Source: Fimousia sp045616445 (GTDB lineage: Bacteria; Bacillota; Clostridia; Lachnospirales; Lachnospiraceae). From it: 64,000 nt of DNA. The translations under genes and the position numbers were made by a program. The stretch's first letter is position 1. Every line of letters begins with the position of its first letter. Below the pieces are notes generated by a model. That model did not search any database, had not been told where the DNA came from, and saw nothing but the letters and a program-made list of their open reading frames with translations. Below are positions 9,423 to 18,187 of this stretch, piece after piece. Location of the stretch: the NCBI GenBank assembly GCA_045616445.1, contig JAZLGR010000018.1, positions 186,001 to 250,000 of the forward strand. The letters run 5' to 3'.

Positions 9423-10766
9423 ATGAGAAATGATCGTTATTTAATAGAAGATAAACCGATGAAAGGGATTTTTCTCTTCGCCTTTCCATTGATGATCGGC
9501 AATTTCTTTCAGCAGACCTATACCATGGTGGATTCCATGGTTGTTGGCAGGTATGTGGGGACAGATGCGCTTGCAGCCATCGGTGCGTCCTATGCCTTCA
9601 CCAACATTTTCGTGTGGTTTGCGCTGGGAGGAGGGATCGGTGCATCTGTTGTGGTGAGCCGGTATTTTGGTGAGAAATCCTATCGAAAGATGAAGACGGC
9701 CCTGTATACATCACTGATCGACTTTCTGGTGGTCAGCATCCTGCTTGCAATCCTTGGATTATTCATTGGCAGGGGTGTGCTCACCCTTCTTAGAACGCCG
9801 GGAGCAGTACTTGATGAGGCCATGATCTATCTGAATATCTATTTCTGTGGTCTGCCATTCCTGTTTATGTATAATGTAGTTGCATCCATGTTCAATTCCA
9901 TTGGAAAATCGAGAATACCACTTTACTTTCTCATCTTTTCCTCGGTGTTTAATATTGTACTGGACGTTATCTTAGTAAAATATGTGGGTCTTGGCATTGC
10001 TGGCGTGGCGATTGCAACATTTGCCGCCCAGGGACTTTCCGTACTCTTATCCTTTGGTGTGCTTCTCCGGGTTCTGGTGCCTTTTTATAATGAGAAACCC
10101 CATGAGAAGGTGGCGCTCTTTAGCATGAGTGAAACTATCAGTATGGCGAAAATTGCCATTCCATCCATCCTGCAGCAGGGAACGGTGGCAGTGGGAATGA
10201 TGATGGTGCAGTCGGTAATCAATACATTCGGCGCGGAAGCACTGGCCGGATATGCGGCAGCAGCCCGCGTAGAGAACTTTGTGGCGGTGCCATGGATTTC
10301 CTTTAACAATGCCATGTCCACCTATACTGCCCAGAATATTGGAGCCGGAAGAAAAGAGCGAGTACACGAAGGGCTGGTGGCGGTGTACAAGATGATTACC
10401 ATCATCAGTGCTATCTATTTTGTGTTGCTCAGAGTCTTTGCGGGAAGCATCATGCGGGTGTTCTTAGGCATTCATATCACGCCGATGGCCTACGCCGTTG
10501 GAACCGGCTATGTCAGCTTTCTTGGGTTGTGTTCTTATATGCTTGGATATAAACAGTCTGTGGACGGTCTGCTTCGCGGTGCCGCTGATACGAAGGCATT
10601 TACCATTGCGAACTTTGTCAATCTGGGACTTCGCGTGTTCATCGCATTCACGTTTGCACCAATCTTTGGCGTGGAATTCGTGTGGTATGGATCACCAGTG
10701 GGCTGGTTTGCCAACTGGGCGATCTCCTATGGGCACTACCGGAAGACGGAGTGGAGAAGACTATAA
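9423..10766 (+). CDS. MATE family efflux transporter
   Basis: Cation-coupled exporter of the multidrug and toxic compound extrusion family (NorM/DinF type). About 12 membrane segments fill 447 aa. The family patterns ALPLMIGN-like FAFPLMIGNFFQQTYTMVDSM and VGRYVGTDALAAIGASYAF are at the N-terminus and recur in the second half. Start 9423 is 5 nt after GGAG; the frame extends upstream into the GtrA gene but without an RBS. Its stop codon directly abuts the stop codon of the convergent gene at 10767, leaving no room for a terminator. Confidence 0.92.
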   Translation: MRNDRYLIEDKPMKGIFLFAFPLMIGNFFQQTYTMVDSMVVGRYVGTDALAAIGASYAFTNIFVWFALGGGIGASVVVSRYFGEKSYRKMKTALYTSLIDFLVVSILLAILGLFIGRGVLTLLRTPGAVLDEAMIYLNIYFCGLPFLFMYNVVASMFNSIGKSRIPLYFLIFSSVFNIVLDVILVKYVGLGIAGVAIATFAAQGLSVLLSFGVLLRVLVPFYNEKPHEKVALFSMSETISMAKIAIPSILQQGTVAVGMMMVQSVINTFGAEALAGYAAAARVENFVAVPWISFNNAMSTYTAQNIGAGRKERVHEGLVAVYKMITIISAIYFVLLRVFAGSIMRVFLGIHITPMAYAVGTGYVSFLGLCSYMLGYKQSVDGLLRGAADTKAFTIANFVNLGLRVFIAFTFAPIFGVEFVWYGSPVGWFANWAISYGHYRKTEWRRL

Positions 10767-11375
10767 TCAGAACTGATACAGGATCATCCCGCCATTATCT
10801 GGATCTGTGGTGTTCCACAATCCATCAAAGGAGAGCCACTGATAATTTCCGTAAGTGATGACCTTGACATAGATTCGGTCATCCCGCCATTCGTAGCCGG
10901 AAAGTAAAAACCAGTGCCAGTGATAATCCTTCCATTCTTTGGAGATTGGATTGAGCAGCAGGAATGGAATAATCATGCCTGCATCAATCTGTCTGATCAG
11001 CATATCCTGTGCCACATCAAGAGACTGTCCCGTTGGGAAATGCTCCATGGTAAAACTGTCAATATGATACTTCTTCATATACTGTTTTACACCGTCGGTA
11101 TAGAGATGGAGCTTGTTGACACCCATGAATCTTGGACGCAGATATGGTTTCATGATCATGGCAAAGGTAATATATATGGATTTATTGAGCTGTTTCACAT
11201 CGATCTCAGGTGGACACAGCTTTTTCTTTTTCTGACATAATGTGAAGTAGATCATGCTGTCCACAGCGGCAAGGGCTGCGCATCCGCCAAGACGCATCCA
11301 TGCATCCGGCATCCAGTCCTGAGATCCACCCACAAAACGGTCGATATAAAAATGGTTTAATTCGTTTTTCATCAT
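10767..11375 (-). CDS. Conserved hypothetical, possible papain-like (C39-like) cysteine peptidase fold
   Basis: I do not recognise a named family with certainty. The 202-aa protein has no signal peptide or membrane helix. The order of a Cys in LGGCAALAAVD (near residue 32), a His-rich stretch DYHWHWFLLSGYEW (near residue 150) and a downstream acidic/amide residue before SFDGLW resembles the CGPAAL...HWVVVTGYD layout of C39-like papain-fold proteins. This is an inference from motif order only. The gene is convergent with the MATE gene, with stop codons touching, and divergent from murI, which starts 160 bp away. Confidence 0.6.
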   Translation of the reverse strand: MMKNELNHFYIDRFVGGSQDWMPDAWMRLGGCAALAAVDSMIYFTLCQKKKKLCPPEIDVKQLNKSIYITFAMIMKPYLRPRFMGVNKLHLYTDGVKQYMKKYHIDSFTMEHFPTGQSLDVAQDMLIRQIDAGMIIPFLLLNPISKEWKDYHWHWFLLSGYEWRDDRIYVKVITYGNYQWLSFDGLWNTTDPDNGGMILYQF

Positions 11376-11485
11376 TGTCTGTAATTATTTTAAGGTTATA
11401 GTTTTTAAGCTTCTTTACTATTATATAGCTTTTTCTTTGAAAATGAACTGTTTTTTCTCACAAAGGTAAAAAAATAGAAAATCTG

Positions 11486-11494
11486 TGCTATAAT
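11486..11494 (+). promoter_or_regulatory. Extended -10 element of murI
   Basis: TGC plus TATAAT lies about 40 bp before the murI start, with no convincing -35, as is normal for extended -10 promoters. Confidence 0.4.
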
Positions 11495-11534
11495 AGTACG
11501 AATCATGAAATAATCTTGAAGAGAAGGAAAAAAG

Positions 11535-12323
11535 ATGAACCATCTGACATTAACAAAAGAAAACAGTATAGGAGTATTCGACTCCGGCGTCGGTGGGGTT
11601 GGTGTTGTAAAAGAATTAAAGCAGGTTCTTCCCTACGAAAATTTTATCTATTACGGAGATTCGCTCCATGCACCTTACGGTGAGAAAACCCCGGAAGAGG
11701 TCTTTGATCTTGTGAATGATGTAGTAAAACATTTGCTTAATCAGGACGTGAAGGCCATTGTCATTGCCTGCAATACAGCGACTAGCGTGGCAGCAGCCCG
11801 TCTTCGCAGTATGTACCCATCCATCTCCATCATTGGCATGGAACCGGCAATTAGAAAGGGTATCAGCACACAAAAGAGAAATCGCGTCCTTGTTATGGCG
11901 ACGCCTGTCACCTTAAACCTTGAGAAATACCGTCGCCTACAGCAGCAGTTAGAACCATATGCGGATTTCTTATCCGTGGAATGTCCGGGACTTGCAAAGC
12001 GGATCGAACAGGCGAATCTCGATGGAGAAGATCTGAAAGAGATGCTTCGTGTGCTATTAGAAAACTACAAGGGGCAGGTGGATAATGTGGTCCTTGGATG
12101 TACCCATTACCCATTTGTGAAGAAGCAGATCAGGGAAATCTTAGGAGATATTCCACTAATCGATGGCGGCAAAGGAACAGCAAGACAGCTAAAGCGGGTA
12201 CTTGCAGCCAAAGGACTGCTCAATGATCAGGAAGAAGAAGGGACCATTACCTTCCAGTCCTCCACTACGACACAGGAGGAACTTGATATCTACCAGTATT
12301 TATATGATTTATATGAAGTGTGA
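11535..12323 (+). CDS. murI: Glutamate racemase
   Basis: Interconverts L- and D-glutamate, giving the D-Glu of peptidoglycan. It has the two-cysteine racemase layout: FDSGVGGVGVVKEL at the N-terminus with the conserved Asp, the first catalytic Cys in VIACNTATSV (near residue 75), and the second in LGCTHYPFVK (near residue 187). 262 aa is the normal length. It is transcribed alone; the following Rpn gene has its own translation signals. No clear terminator is visible. Confidence 0.93.
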   Translation: MNHLTLTKENSIGVFDSGVGGVGVVKELKQVLPYENFIYYGDSLHAPYGEKTPEEVFDLVNDVVKHLLNQDVKAIVIACNTATSVAAARLRSMYPSISIIGMEPAIRKGISTQKRNRVLVMATPVTLNLEKYRRLQQQLEPYADFLSVECPGLAKRIEQANLDGEDLKEMLRVLLENYKGQVDNVVLGCTHYPFVKKQIREILGDIPLIDGGKGTARQLKRVLAAKGLLNDQEEEGTITFQSSTTTQEELDIYQYLYDLYEV

Positions 12324-12368
12324 GGAAGAAGAGGTAGGAAGCTACTTCAAAATTCCAGACTTTTCCAT

Positions 12369-12439
12369 TACCTCCTATATAATAGGCTTACAGGCCTGCA
12401 AGTTGTAGAGAATATGTACTTATGCTAAAATAGGAGGTA
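12369..12439 (+). promoter_or_regulatory. Inverted repeat that can mask the RBS of the Rpn gene
   Basis: TACCTCCTAT at 12369-12378 is an exact complement of ATAGGAGGTA at 12430-12439, which contains the AGGAGG ribosome binding site of the next gene. A smaller imperfect palindrome (12387-12402) lies between the arms. In the mRNA the upstream arm could sequester the RBS. Confidence 0.5.
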
Positions 12440-12445
12440 GAAAGA

Positions 12446-13330
12446 TTGAATAATAAAACGAAAAACGAAGAATTTATCATGAAACCGACAGTTGACTATT
12501 GCTTCAAAGAATTGATGGCAGTAGAGAAGGTTCGAAAGGGATTTGTTGCAGCAGTTCTTAAAATATCTCCAGAAGAGATTCGTTCAATTGAATTAAAAGA
12601 GACGATTCTAAGGAAGCATACAGAAGAAGAGAAAATAGGAATTCTGGATGTCTATGTGGAGTTAAACAATCAGACTCAGATTGATATGGAGATGCAGATC
12701 TTATATTTCCAATATTGGAAGGAACGAACGATCTACTATGTTAGTCGAATGTATGCAGATACGATTCAGGAAGGAATGGACTACGATGCGCTGAAAAAAT
12801 GTGTGCAGATTAGTATCCTGGATTTTATATTGTTTCCGGATAATGATGAGTTCTATTCCTGTTATCAATTAAGGGAGCAAGAAACTGGAGAGCTATACAG
12901 TGATCTTTTGGAGTTTCATGTATTAGAACTACCGAAACTCGCTAATACTACACATCCGGAGGATGCAATTCTTCGTTGGGCAAAGTTTTTTCATGGCAAG
13001 ACCAGAGAGGAGATGGAAGAAATGGCAGTAAAAGATGAATATATCTATGAAGCATTTCAGATGTTAGACCGTATGAGTATGGACGAAGAAAAGCGCAGAG
13101 AATACGATGCCAGAGAAAAAGCAATTCGAGATCATAATTCTTTGGTGAAGCAGTATAGAACGATGGGGTTAGAACAGGGAAGAGCAGAAGGAAAAGAAAA
13201 GGAAAAATCTGCAATTTCCAAACTCATCTCAAAACTTATTGAAGATAATCGTATCGATCTGGTTCAAGAGATGGCAAAAGATGAGCAGCTAATGGATCAA
13301 TTGTTAATGGCGTATGATCTATATGAATAA
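12446..13330 (+). CDS. Rpn family recombination-promoting nuclease / PD-(D/E)XK transposase-like
   Basis: Member of the PDDEXK_2/Rpn group, first described as transposase-like and later shown in E. coli RpnA-type proteins to promote RecA-independent recombination as a nuclease. The family N-terminus KPTVDYCFKELM and the nuclease core ILDVYVELN...IDMEMQI (Asp, then E-x-Q) are present. The C-terminus is a charged helical tail. The gene starts with TTG, 8 nt after AGGAGG; an ATG at 12479 is a weaker choice because it lacks an RBS. 294 aa is full length. Such genes often occur in many copies per Lachnospiraceae genome and move; a 9-bp direct repeat flanks this one. Confidence 0.88.
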   Translation: MNNKTKNEEFIMKPTVDYCFKELMAVEKVRKGFVAAVLKISPEEIRSIELKETILRKHTEEEKIGILDVYVELNNQTQIDMEMQILYFQYWKERTIYYVSRMYADTIQEGMDYDALKKCVQISILDFILFPDNDEFYSCYQLREQETGELYSDLLEFHVLELPKLANTTHPEDAILRWAKFFHGKTREEMEEMAVKDEYIYEAFQMLDRMSMDEEKRREYDAREKAIRDHNSLVKQYRTMGLEQGRAEGKEKEKSAISKLISKLIEDNRIDLVQEMAKDEQLMDQLLMAYDLYE

Positions 13331-13341
13331 GTAAGTATATT

Positions 13342-13367
13342 AAGGCCTGCAGTTTCTGTAGGCCTTT
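13342..13367 (+). terminator. Terminator-like hairpin after the Rpn gene
   Basis: An 11-bp stem (AAGGCCTGCAG, one mismatch or wobble) with a TTT loop ends in TTT only, so it is a weak intrinsic terminator. Confidence 0.45.
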
Positions 13368-13406
13368 GGTGTATCGTTATATAGTTTGATAGGATAGGTA
13401 ATAATT

Positions 13407-14117
13407 ATGAAAGAATTTGAAAATAAAGTCGTTGTGATAACCGGTGGCGCCCATGGAATCGGACATGCTATTGCCCAGTCTTTTACTGATGCAGGTGCTA
13501 ATGTTGCTATCATCGACAAAGTAGATGGCGAGCATTTCGTCGGTGATATCAGTAACAAAGTGGTGCTGGAAACATTTGCCGAGAAAGTGATTAAAGAATA
13601 TGGGAAAGTGGATGTGTTGGTGAACAATGCCATGCCGCTGAAAAAGGGTATTGATGAATGTAGTTTTGAAGAGTTTCAGTACGCGTTAAATGTCGGTGTG
13701 GCGGCTCCTTTCTATCTGAGCAAACTGTTCTTACCATATTTTGGAGAAGGTGCTTCCATTATCAATATTTCCTCTTCCAGAGACCGTATGAGTATGCCAC
13801 AGACCGAAAGCTATACTGCGGCCAAAGGTGGGATATCCGCCCTTACCCATGCATTGGCTGTGAGTCTGGGAGGAAAAGTGAGAGTCAATTCCATCTCGCC
13901 AGGCTGGATCGACACCGACTATACCTGCTACGACGGCCCCGATGCCACTCAGCAACCAGTGGGCAGAGTCGGAAATCCAATGGATATTGCCAATATGGTT
14001 CTCTTTTTGTGCAGCGACAAGGCAGGGTTTATCACAGGGGAGAACATTTGCATCGACGGAGGAATGACCAGACAGATGATCTATCACGACGAATGGGGAT
14101 GGAGTTTGGAGAAGTAG
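13407..14117 (+). CDS. Short-chain dehydrogenase/reductase (SDR)
   Basis: NAD(P)-dependent oxidoreductase of the classical SDR family; the substrate is unknown. The Rossmann glycine motif TGGAHGIG (near residue 12), NNAM (in place of NNAG), the catalytic Ser in NISSS, and Tyr/Lys in YTAAK (near residue 150) are all present, followed by SPGWIDT. The 236-aa length is typical. An acidic Asp at the end of beta-2 (AIIDKVDG) suggests NAD preference; that is an inference. It is a single gene, separated from the next operon by a strong promoter. Confidence 0.88.
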   Translation: MKEFENKVVVITGGAHGIGHAIAQSFTDAGANVAIIDKVDGEHFVGDISNKVVLETFAEKVIKEYGKVDVLVNNAMPLKKGIDECSFEEFQYALNVGVAAPFYLSKLFLPYFGEGASIINISSSRDRMSMPQTESYTAAKGGISALTHALAVSLGGKVRVNSISPGWIDTDYTCYDGPDATQQPVGRVGNPMDIANMVLFLCSDKAGFITGENICIDGGMTRQMIYHDEWGWSLEK

Positions 14118-14124
14118 GCAAAAA

Positions 14125-14153
14125 TTGATAATTGTTATATAGGATAGTATAAT
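14125..14153 (+). promoter_or_regulatory. Sigma-A promoter of the phosphatase-hydrolase-GH125 operon
   Basis: TTGATA, a 17-nt spacer and TATAAT, about 54 nt before the next start codon. Confidence 0.7.
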
Positions 14154-14206
14154 GATAATGTAACGAAAAGGGAGCGTTCAAATTAAAAACGAGAGGATAA
14201 TATAGT

Positions 14207-14686
14207 ATGATCAAAATCAATTTCGTCTGCTGGGGCAACATCTGTCGCTCCCCAATGGCAGAGTTTGTATTAAAGAAGATGGTTGAGGATCGTGGGATAG
14301 CAGATCAGTTTTACATCTGCTCCACTGCAACCAGCTCAGAGGAAATCTGGAATGGCAAGGGCAACCCGGTATATCCACCGGCAAGAGAGGAACTGGCTCG
14401 TCACGGTATTTCCTGCGCTGGCAAACGTGCCACACAGCTGGTAAAGTCCGATTATGATCAATATGATTATATCATTGGCATGGAGAATATGAATATTCGA
14501 TACATAAATCGCATCTGTGGCCATGATGTGGATCATAAAGTAAGCAAGCTGATGGATTTTACCAATGAGGGAGGTAATATTGCGGACCCTTGGTATTCCG
14601 GCGATTTTCGTGGTGTATACAATCAGATCGAGCGAGGCTGCACAGGCTTGCTGGATTATCTCGTAAAAGAGCATAAGATTTACTAA
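14207..14686 (+). CDS. Low-molecular-weight protein-tyrosine phosphatase
   Basis: Cytoplasmic phosphatase of the LMW-PTP family. The phosphate loop CWGNICRSP (C-x5-R-S, near residues 5-13) and the general-acid DPWY motif (near residue 126) are both present, so it should be active. In Firmicutes such enzymes act on tyrosine- or arginine-phosphorylated proteins; the target is not visible. 159 aa is the normal length. It heads a likely operon: the cysteine hydrolase starts 15 nt downstream. Confidence 0.92.
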   Translation: MIKINFVCWGNICRSPMAEFVLKKMVEDRGIADQFYICSTATSSEEIWNGKGNPVYPPAREELARHGISCAGKRATQLVKSDYDQYDYIIGMENMNIRYINRICGHDVDHKVSKLMDFTNEGGNIADPWYSGDFRGVYNQIERGCTGLLDYLVKEHKIY

Positions 14687-14701
14687 AAGAGGAGTATGAA
14701 T

Positions 14702-15229
14702 ATGAATAAAGTATTAGTTGTAGTAGATATGCAGAATGATTTTACTTATGGTGCGTTAAGGAATGAAGATGCCATCGCAATCATTCCAGAAGTGGTGAAA
14801 CATGTGGAAGCATTTGACGGGGATATCATCTTCACACGCGATACTCATGGAGAAGATTATATGGAGACCCAGGAAGGCCGTAAGCTTCCAGTTCCTCATT
14901 GCATCAAGGGAACAGAAGGCTGGGAGATCATTCCTGAGCTTGATACAATCCGTGTGGAAAAGGGATGCAGCGTATATGACAAACCAACCTTTGGATGCGT
15001 GGACCTTGCCCTGGATATCGCAAAAAAACATGCAGAAAATCCAATTGATGAAGTGGAATTCATCGGTGTGTGCACAGATATCTGTGTCATCTCCAATGCT
15101 ATGCTGGTAAAAGCAGCAATTCCGAATGTAACGATCAAGGTGACTGCTTCCTGTTGTGCTGGCGTGACAAAGGAAAGCCATGATACTGCTCTTGCAGCAA
15201 TGGCTGGCTGCCAGATGGAAATTATCTAA
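14702..15229 (+). CDS. Isochorismatase-like cysteine hydrolase (nicotinamidase-like)
   Basis: Amidohydrolase of the isochorismatase superfamily, close in length (176 aa) and motif layout to nicotinamidases. The triad Asp in VVDMQNDF, a Lys in the middle region and the Cys in TDICVIS are visible. Many proteins with HCIKGTEGW-type middles in Firmicutes are annotated as PncA (nicotinamide to nicotinate for NAD salvage), but the substrate is an inference. Start 14702 is 7 nt after GAGGAG; an ATG six bases earlier is too close. The GH125 gene follows after 16 nt. Confidence 0.85.
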   Translation: MNKVLVVVDMQNDFTYGALRNEDAIAIIPEVVKHVEAFDGDIIFTRDTHGEDYMETQEGRKLPVPHCIKGTEGWEIIPELDTIRVEKGCSVYDKPTFGCVDLALDIAKKHAENPIDEVEFIGVCTDICVISNAMLVKAAIPNVTIKVTASCCAGVTKESHDTALAAMAGCQMEII

Positions 15230-15245
15230 TTTTAGGAGAAATACA

Positions 15246-16529
15246 ATGCAGAATGCAATAAACAAAGTGATAGAAGAAGTGCGTGGCAAATTAGGCGAGG
15301 ATCTTCGCCATGTTGCGGACTGTTTTGAAGCATGCTTCAGATGCAATATTGACATTATGGCTGAGCCTGAGGAGGATGGTTCCATCTTTCTGTTAACCGG
15401 CGATATTCCTGCCATGTGGCTGCGCGATTCCGCCTGCCAGATGCGACCATATCTGTTTATGGCAAAGGATGTGCCGGAAATTGCGACATTATTCGAAGGA
15501 ATCATCAAGAAACAGATGATGGGAATTAACATTGACCCATATGCCAATGCATTCATGAAATCTGTAGAGGATGAAAGCATCTGGACAGAGGATGATACAA
15601 CGATGCTTCCGGGTGTATGGGAGCGCAAATACGAAATTGATTCCCTCTGCTATCCGGTCAAATTATCTTACGACTACTGGAAAGCAACAGGCAATGCACA
15701 TATCTTTGATGAAAATTATAGAAGTGCTGTGGAAAAGATCATCAAGACATTCCGCACAGAGCAGTATCATGAAGAACGATCAGAATACCATTTTCAGAGA
15801 GAAGGCTGCCCATATATTGACAGCTTATCGAGGGATGGTAAGGGTGCTTTGGTGAAGTCTGGCTGTGGCCTGATCTGGTCTGCGTTCCGTCCAAGTGACG
15901 ATGGCTGCCAGTATGGTTATCTCATTCCATCCAATATGTTTGCAGTGGTAATCTTAGAAGAACTGGCTGAGATTGGGTCAGATGTCTGGGCCGACGAAAC
16001 ATTCGCAAAGGAATGCCGGGGGTTTGCTGATGAAGTGCGAGCTGCCATTGAAACCTATGCAGTGGTACCGACAGGAAGTGCCCGTTTTGACAAGGCATAT
16101 TATGCCTATGAAGTGGATGGCTGGGGACAATTCCTGGTAATGGATGATGCCAACTTCCCAAATCTGCTGTCAGCACCATATCTTGGATATTGTAAGGCGG
16201 ATCATCCGCTCTACGAAGAGACGATCAAGCGTATGTTTACCCAGGAGAACCCTTACTATTACAGCGGCTCTAAGACAGCCGGTTATGGAAGCATCCATAC
16301 CAAACAGGGCTACATCTGGCCATTATCGTTAGGAATGCGTGGTCTGGTGACAGATGATCAGGAAGAGAAGCTTACTCTGATTCAAAATATGGCATCACTG
16401 GATGCAGGAACCAATCTGATGCACGAATGTGTCAGCGTGGAGGATCCAGCAGACTTTACAAGACCGCTCTTTGGCTGGGCTAATGCAGTCTTCGCAGAAC
16501 TGGTTCTCGATTATTGTAATTTACTGTAA
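15246..16529 (+). CDS. Glycoside hydrolase family 125, exo-alpha-1,6-mannosidase
   Basis: Removes non-reducing terminal alpha-1,6-linked mannose; GH125 is an inverting (alpha/alpha)6-barrel family studied in Clostridium perfringens and Streptococcus pneumoniae. The family hallmarks FLLTGDIPAMWLRDSACQMRP near the N-terminus and GLIWSAFRPSDD, DGWGQFLVMDDANFP and YSGSKTAGYGS farther on are clear. At 427 aa it has no signal peptide, so it probably works on imported oligosaccharides such as host N-glycan fragments. Start 15246 follows AGGAG by 7 nt. It is the last gene of the phosphatase-hydrolase unit. Confidence 0.92.
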   Translation: MQNAINKVIEEVRGKLGEDLRHVADCFEACFRCNIDIMAEPEEDGSIFLLTGDIPAMWLRDSACQMRPYLFMAKDVPEIATLFEGIIKKQMMGINIDPYANAFMKSVEDESIWTEDDTTMLPGVWERKYEIDSLCYPVKLSYDYWKATGNAHIFDENYRSAVEKIIKTFRTEQYHEERSEYHFQREGCPYIDSLSRDGKGALVKSGCGLIWSAFRPSDDGCQYGYLIPSNMFAVVILEELAEIGSDVWADETFAKECRGFADEVRAAIETYAVVPTGSARFDKAYYAYEVDGWGQFLVMDDANFPNLLSAPYLGYCKADHPLYEETIKRMFTQENPYYYSGSKTAGYGSIHTKQGYIWPLSLGMRGLVTDDQEEKLTLIQNMASLDAGTNLMHECVSVEDPADFTRPLFGWANAVFAELVLDYCNLL

Positions 16530-16602
16530 ATATTTATGCACATAGAGAGCTATATAGTGTTATAATTATTATAATAATCTATGGAAAAAGGAAGTGTGTG
16601 TT

Positions 16603-18045
16603 ATGACAAAAAGAGAAGCGGAAGTAATCATTGTTGGCAGCGGTGCTGCTGGAATGATGGCAGGTCTTGTTCTTGCCAATGCTGGTGTGAAGTGTATCAT
16701 GCTGGAGAAGGGTGGGAACATCGGTGCCTGTAACGCCTGTAAGGCAGGCGGAGCAGCAATGGCAGAGACAGATATCCAGAAGGAAGAAGGGGCATTCTTA
16801 AGTAATGAGAAGCTCTTTGCTCATATGTATGGTTTTTCCAGGGGTACGGTTCATGCAGGACTCCTTCGTAATGTCATCAATGAAGGAAAAACCGTATATG
16901 ATTTGTACAAAAAGAACGGCATTGGTATGACCCTTCGTCCAGATACCTATGGCGTGGGATTTCGTGCCCGCGTGGCTTATGACTGCTCTGGACAAAGTCG
17001 CTGGCAGAAATTAGCCGATGATTTTCTTGCCCATGATGGTGAGATTATCTTCAATCAGGCAGGGGAAAGTCTCATTCAGAACGAAACAGGCAGAGTCATC
17101 GGCGTAATCGCAGCAGATGCAGATGGAGAAAAGACTGCTTACTATGGGGCAAATGTAATTGTCGCGACTGGCGGCTATCTGGGAAACCCACAGATGCAGC
17201 GCAAGCATTTCGGTGACATTACTGTCGTGCCTCTTGGCAATACCTTAAGTGATGGCGCAGGAATCAATATGGCCATCGATGCAGGTGGTATGGAAGATCG
17301 TAACTGGGCAATCTGTGCCAACGAATTCAGAAGTGCCAACCACAAAGTAACTGGTGCGCCAGGTATTTTCTACTATGGTATCTGTGGCGGTTTGTTAGTC
17401 AACCGATTTGGCGACCGTTTCATGAACGAACAGTATTTATCCGATGAACCATTATCTATCGGTGGAGAGATTTCCTTACGAGAAGGTACCTTCTATGCAG
17501 TGCTTGATCAGGAAATGCAGGATGCCCTCGGTAAGATGACACCATATGAATTTTACGGGGAACCGGAAGAATGGAATGTGGGAAGATTAACATTGAATAA
17601 TCCATCCAAATGTCCAAAACCAGAAGAATTGGACAAAGGAATTGCAGCAGGCGTGGTAGCGGTAGCCGATACTGCCAAGGAGGCGGGTGCATTTTTCGGA
17701 ATGACAAGACTTGGAGAAACGGTGGAAGCCTACAATAAGATGTGCGAAGCTGGTGAAGATGCTGTCTTTGGCAAGAAATCCTACCTGTTAAAAGCATTAA
17801 AGACACCGCCGTATTATGTGTATGAATACGAACCAAGCGCATGGTGTACCTTTGGCGGAGTAAAAACCGATGCATACTGTCATTTATTAGACCGCGAGCA
17901 GAATATCATTCCAGGTGTTTATGTGACTGGCGTCGACAATGGAAGCTGTTATACAGCGCCATATTATGATAATGAAGGTGCGACATTAGGAATTGCCCTT
18001 GGAACCGGTGTGGTTGCTGCAAAGGCGATTTTGAAGGAAAGATAA
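16603..18045 (+). CDS. FAD-dependent oxidoreductase (fumarate reductase/flavocytochrome c flavoprotein-like)
   Basis: FAD_binding_2 family protein. The Rossmann motif VIIVGSGAAGMMAGLVLA is followed by the ADP ribose Glu in MLEKGG; the second FAD contact ATGGYLGN and the C-terminal NEGATLGIALGTGVVAAK match the family. There is no signal peptide, FMN-bearing domain or heme motif, so it is a bare soluble 480-aa flavoprotein. In anaerobes such proteins reduce fumarate, urocanate or related enoates, or oxidise steroids and diketones; the substrate cannot be set here. ATG 16603 lies 8 nt after AAGGAAG. It is monocistronic, ending at a bidirectional terminator. Confidence 0.85.
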   Translation: MTKREAEVIIVGSGAAGMMAGLVLANAGVKCIMLEKGGNIGACNACKAGGAAMAETDIQKEEGAFLSNEKLFAHMYGFSRGTVHAGLLRNVINEGKTVYDLYKKNGIGMTLRPDTYGVGFRARVAYDCSGQSRWQKLADDFLAHDGEIIFNQAGESLIQNETGRVIGVIAADADGEKTAYYGANVIVATGGYLGNPQMQRKHFGDITVVPLGNTLSDGAGINMAIDAGGMEDRNWAICANEFRSANHKVTGAPGIFYYGICGGLLVNRFGDRFMNEQYLSDEPLSIGGEISLREGTFYAVLDQEMQDALGKMTPYEFYGEPEEWNVGRLTLNNPSKCPKPEELDKGIAAGVVAVADTAKEAGAFFGMTRLGETVEAYNKMCEAGEDAVFGKKSYLLKALKTPPYYVYEYEPSAWCTFGGVKTDAYCHLLDREQNIIPGVYVTGVDNGSCYTAPYYDNEGATLGIALGTGVVAAKAILKER

Positions 18046-18111
18046 ATCAGATTTATTTTTTTTAGAACATAAAATATAGAACAGAAATTTTAAAACATAA
18101 ATTTAAAACAT

Positions 18112-18146
18112 AAAAAATCCCGGAGAAAAATCTCCGGGATTTTTTT
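18112..18146. terminator. Bidirectional terminator between convergent genes
   Basis: AAAAAATCCCGGAGA, loop AAAA and the exact complement ending in a T run serve both the FAD gene (plus) and the sugar-binding protein gene (minus). AT-rich short direct repeats (TTTAAAACATAAA-like) precede it at about 18088-18113. Confidence 0.88.
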
Positions 18147-18187
18147 ATTACATGTCGTTTTTAAAACGGAATAACTATCGTTTAAGA

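Noticed and set aside
12202..12408. A 68-codon plus-strand frame overlapping the end of murI.
   Set aside because: It overlaps murI out of frame, has no RBS and no similarity that I can recognise.
14756..15628. A 290-codon open frame on the minus strand across the cysteine hydrolase and GH125 genes.
   Set aside because: It is antisense to two well-supported genes, has no recognisable domain or RBS, and is explained by their codon bias.
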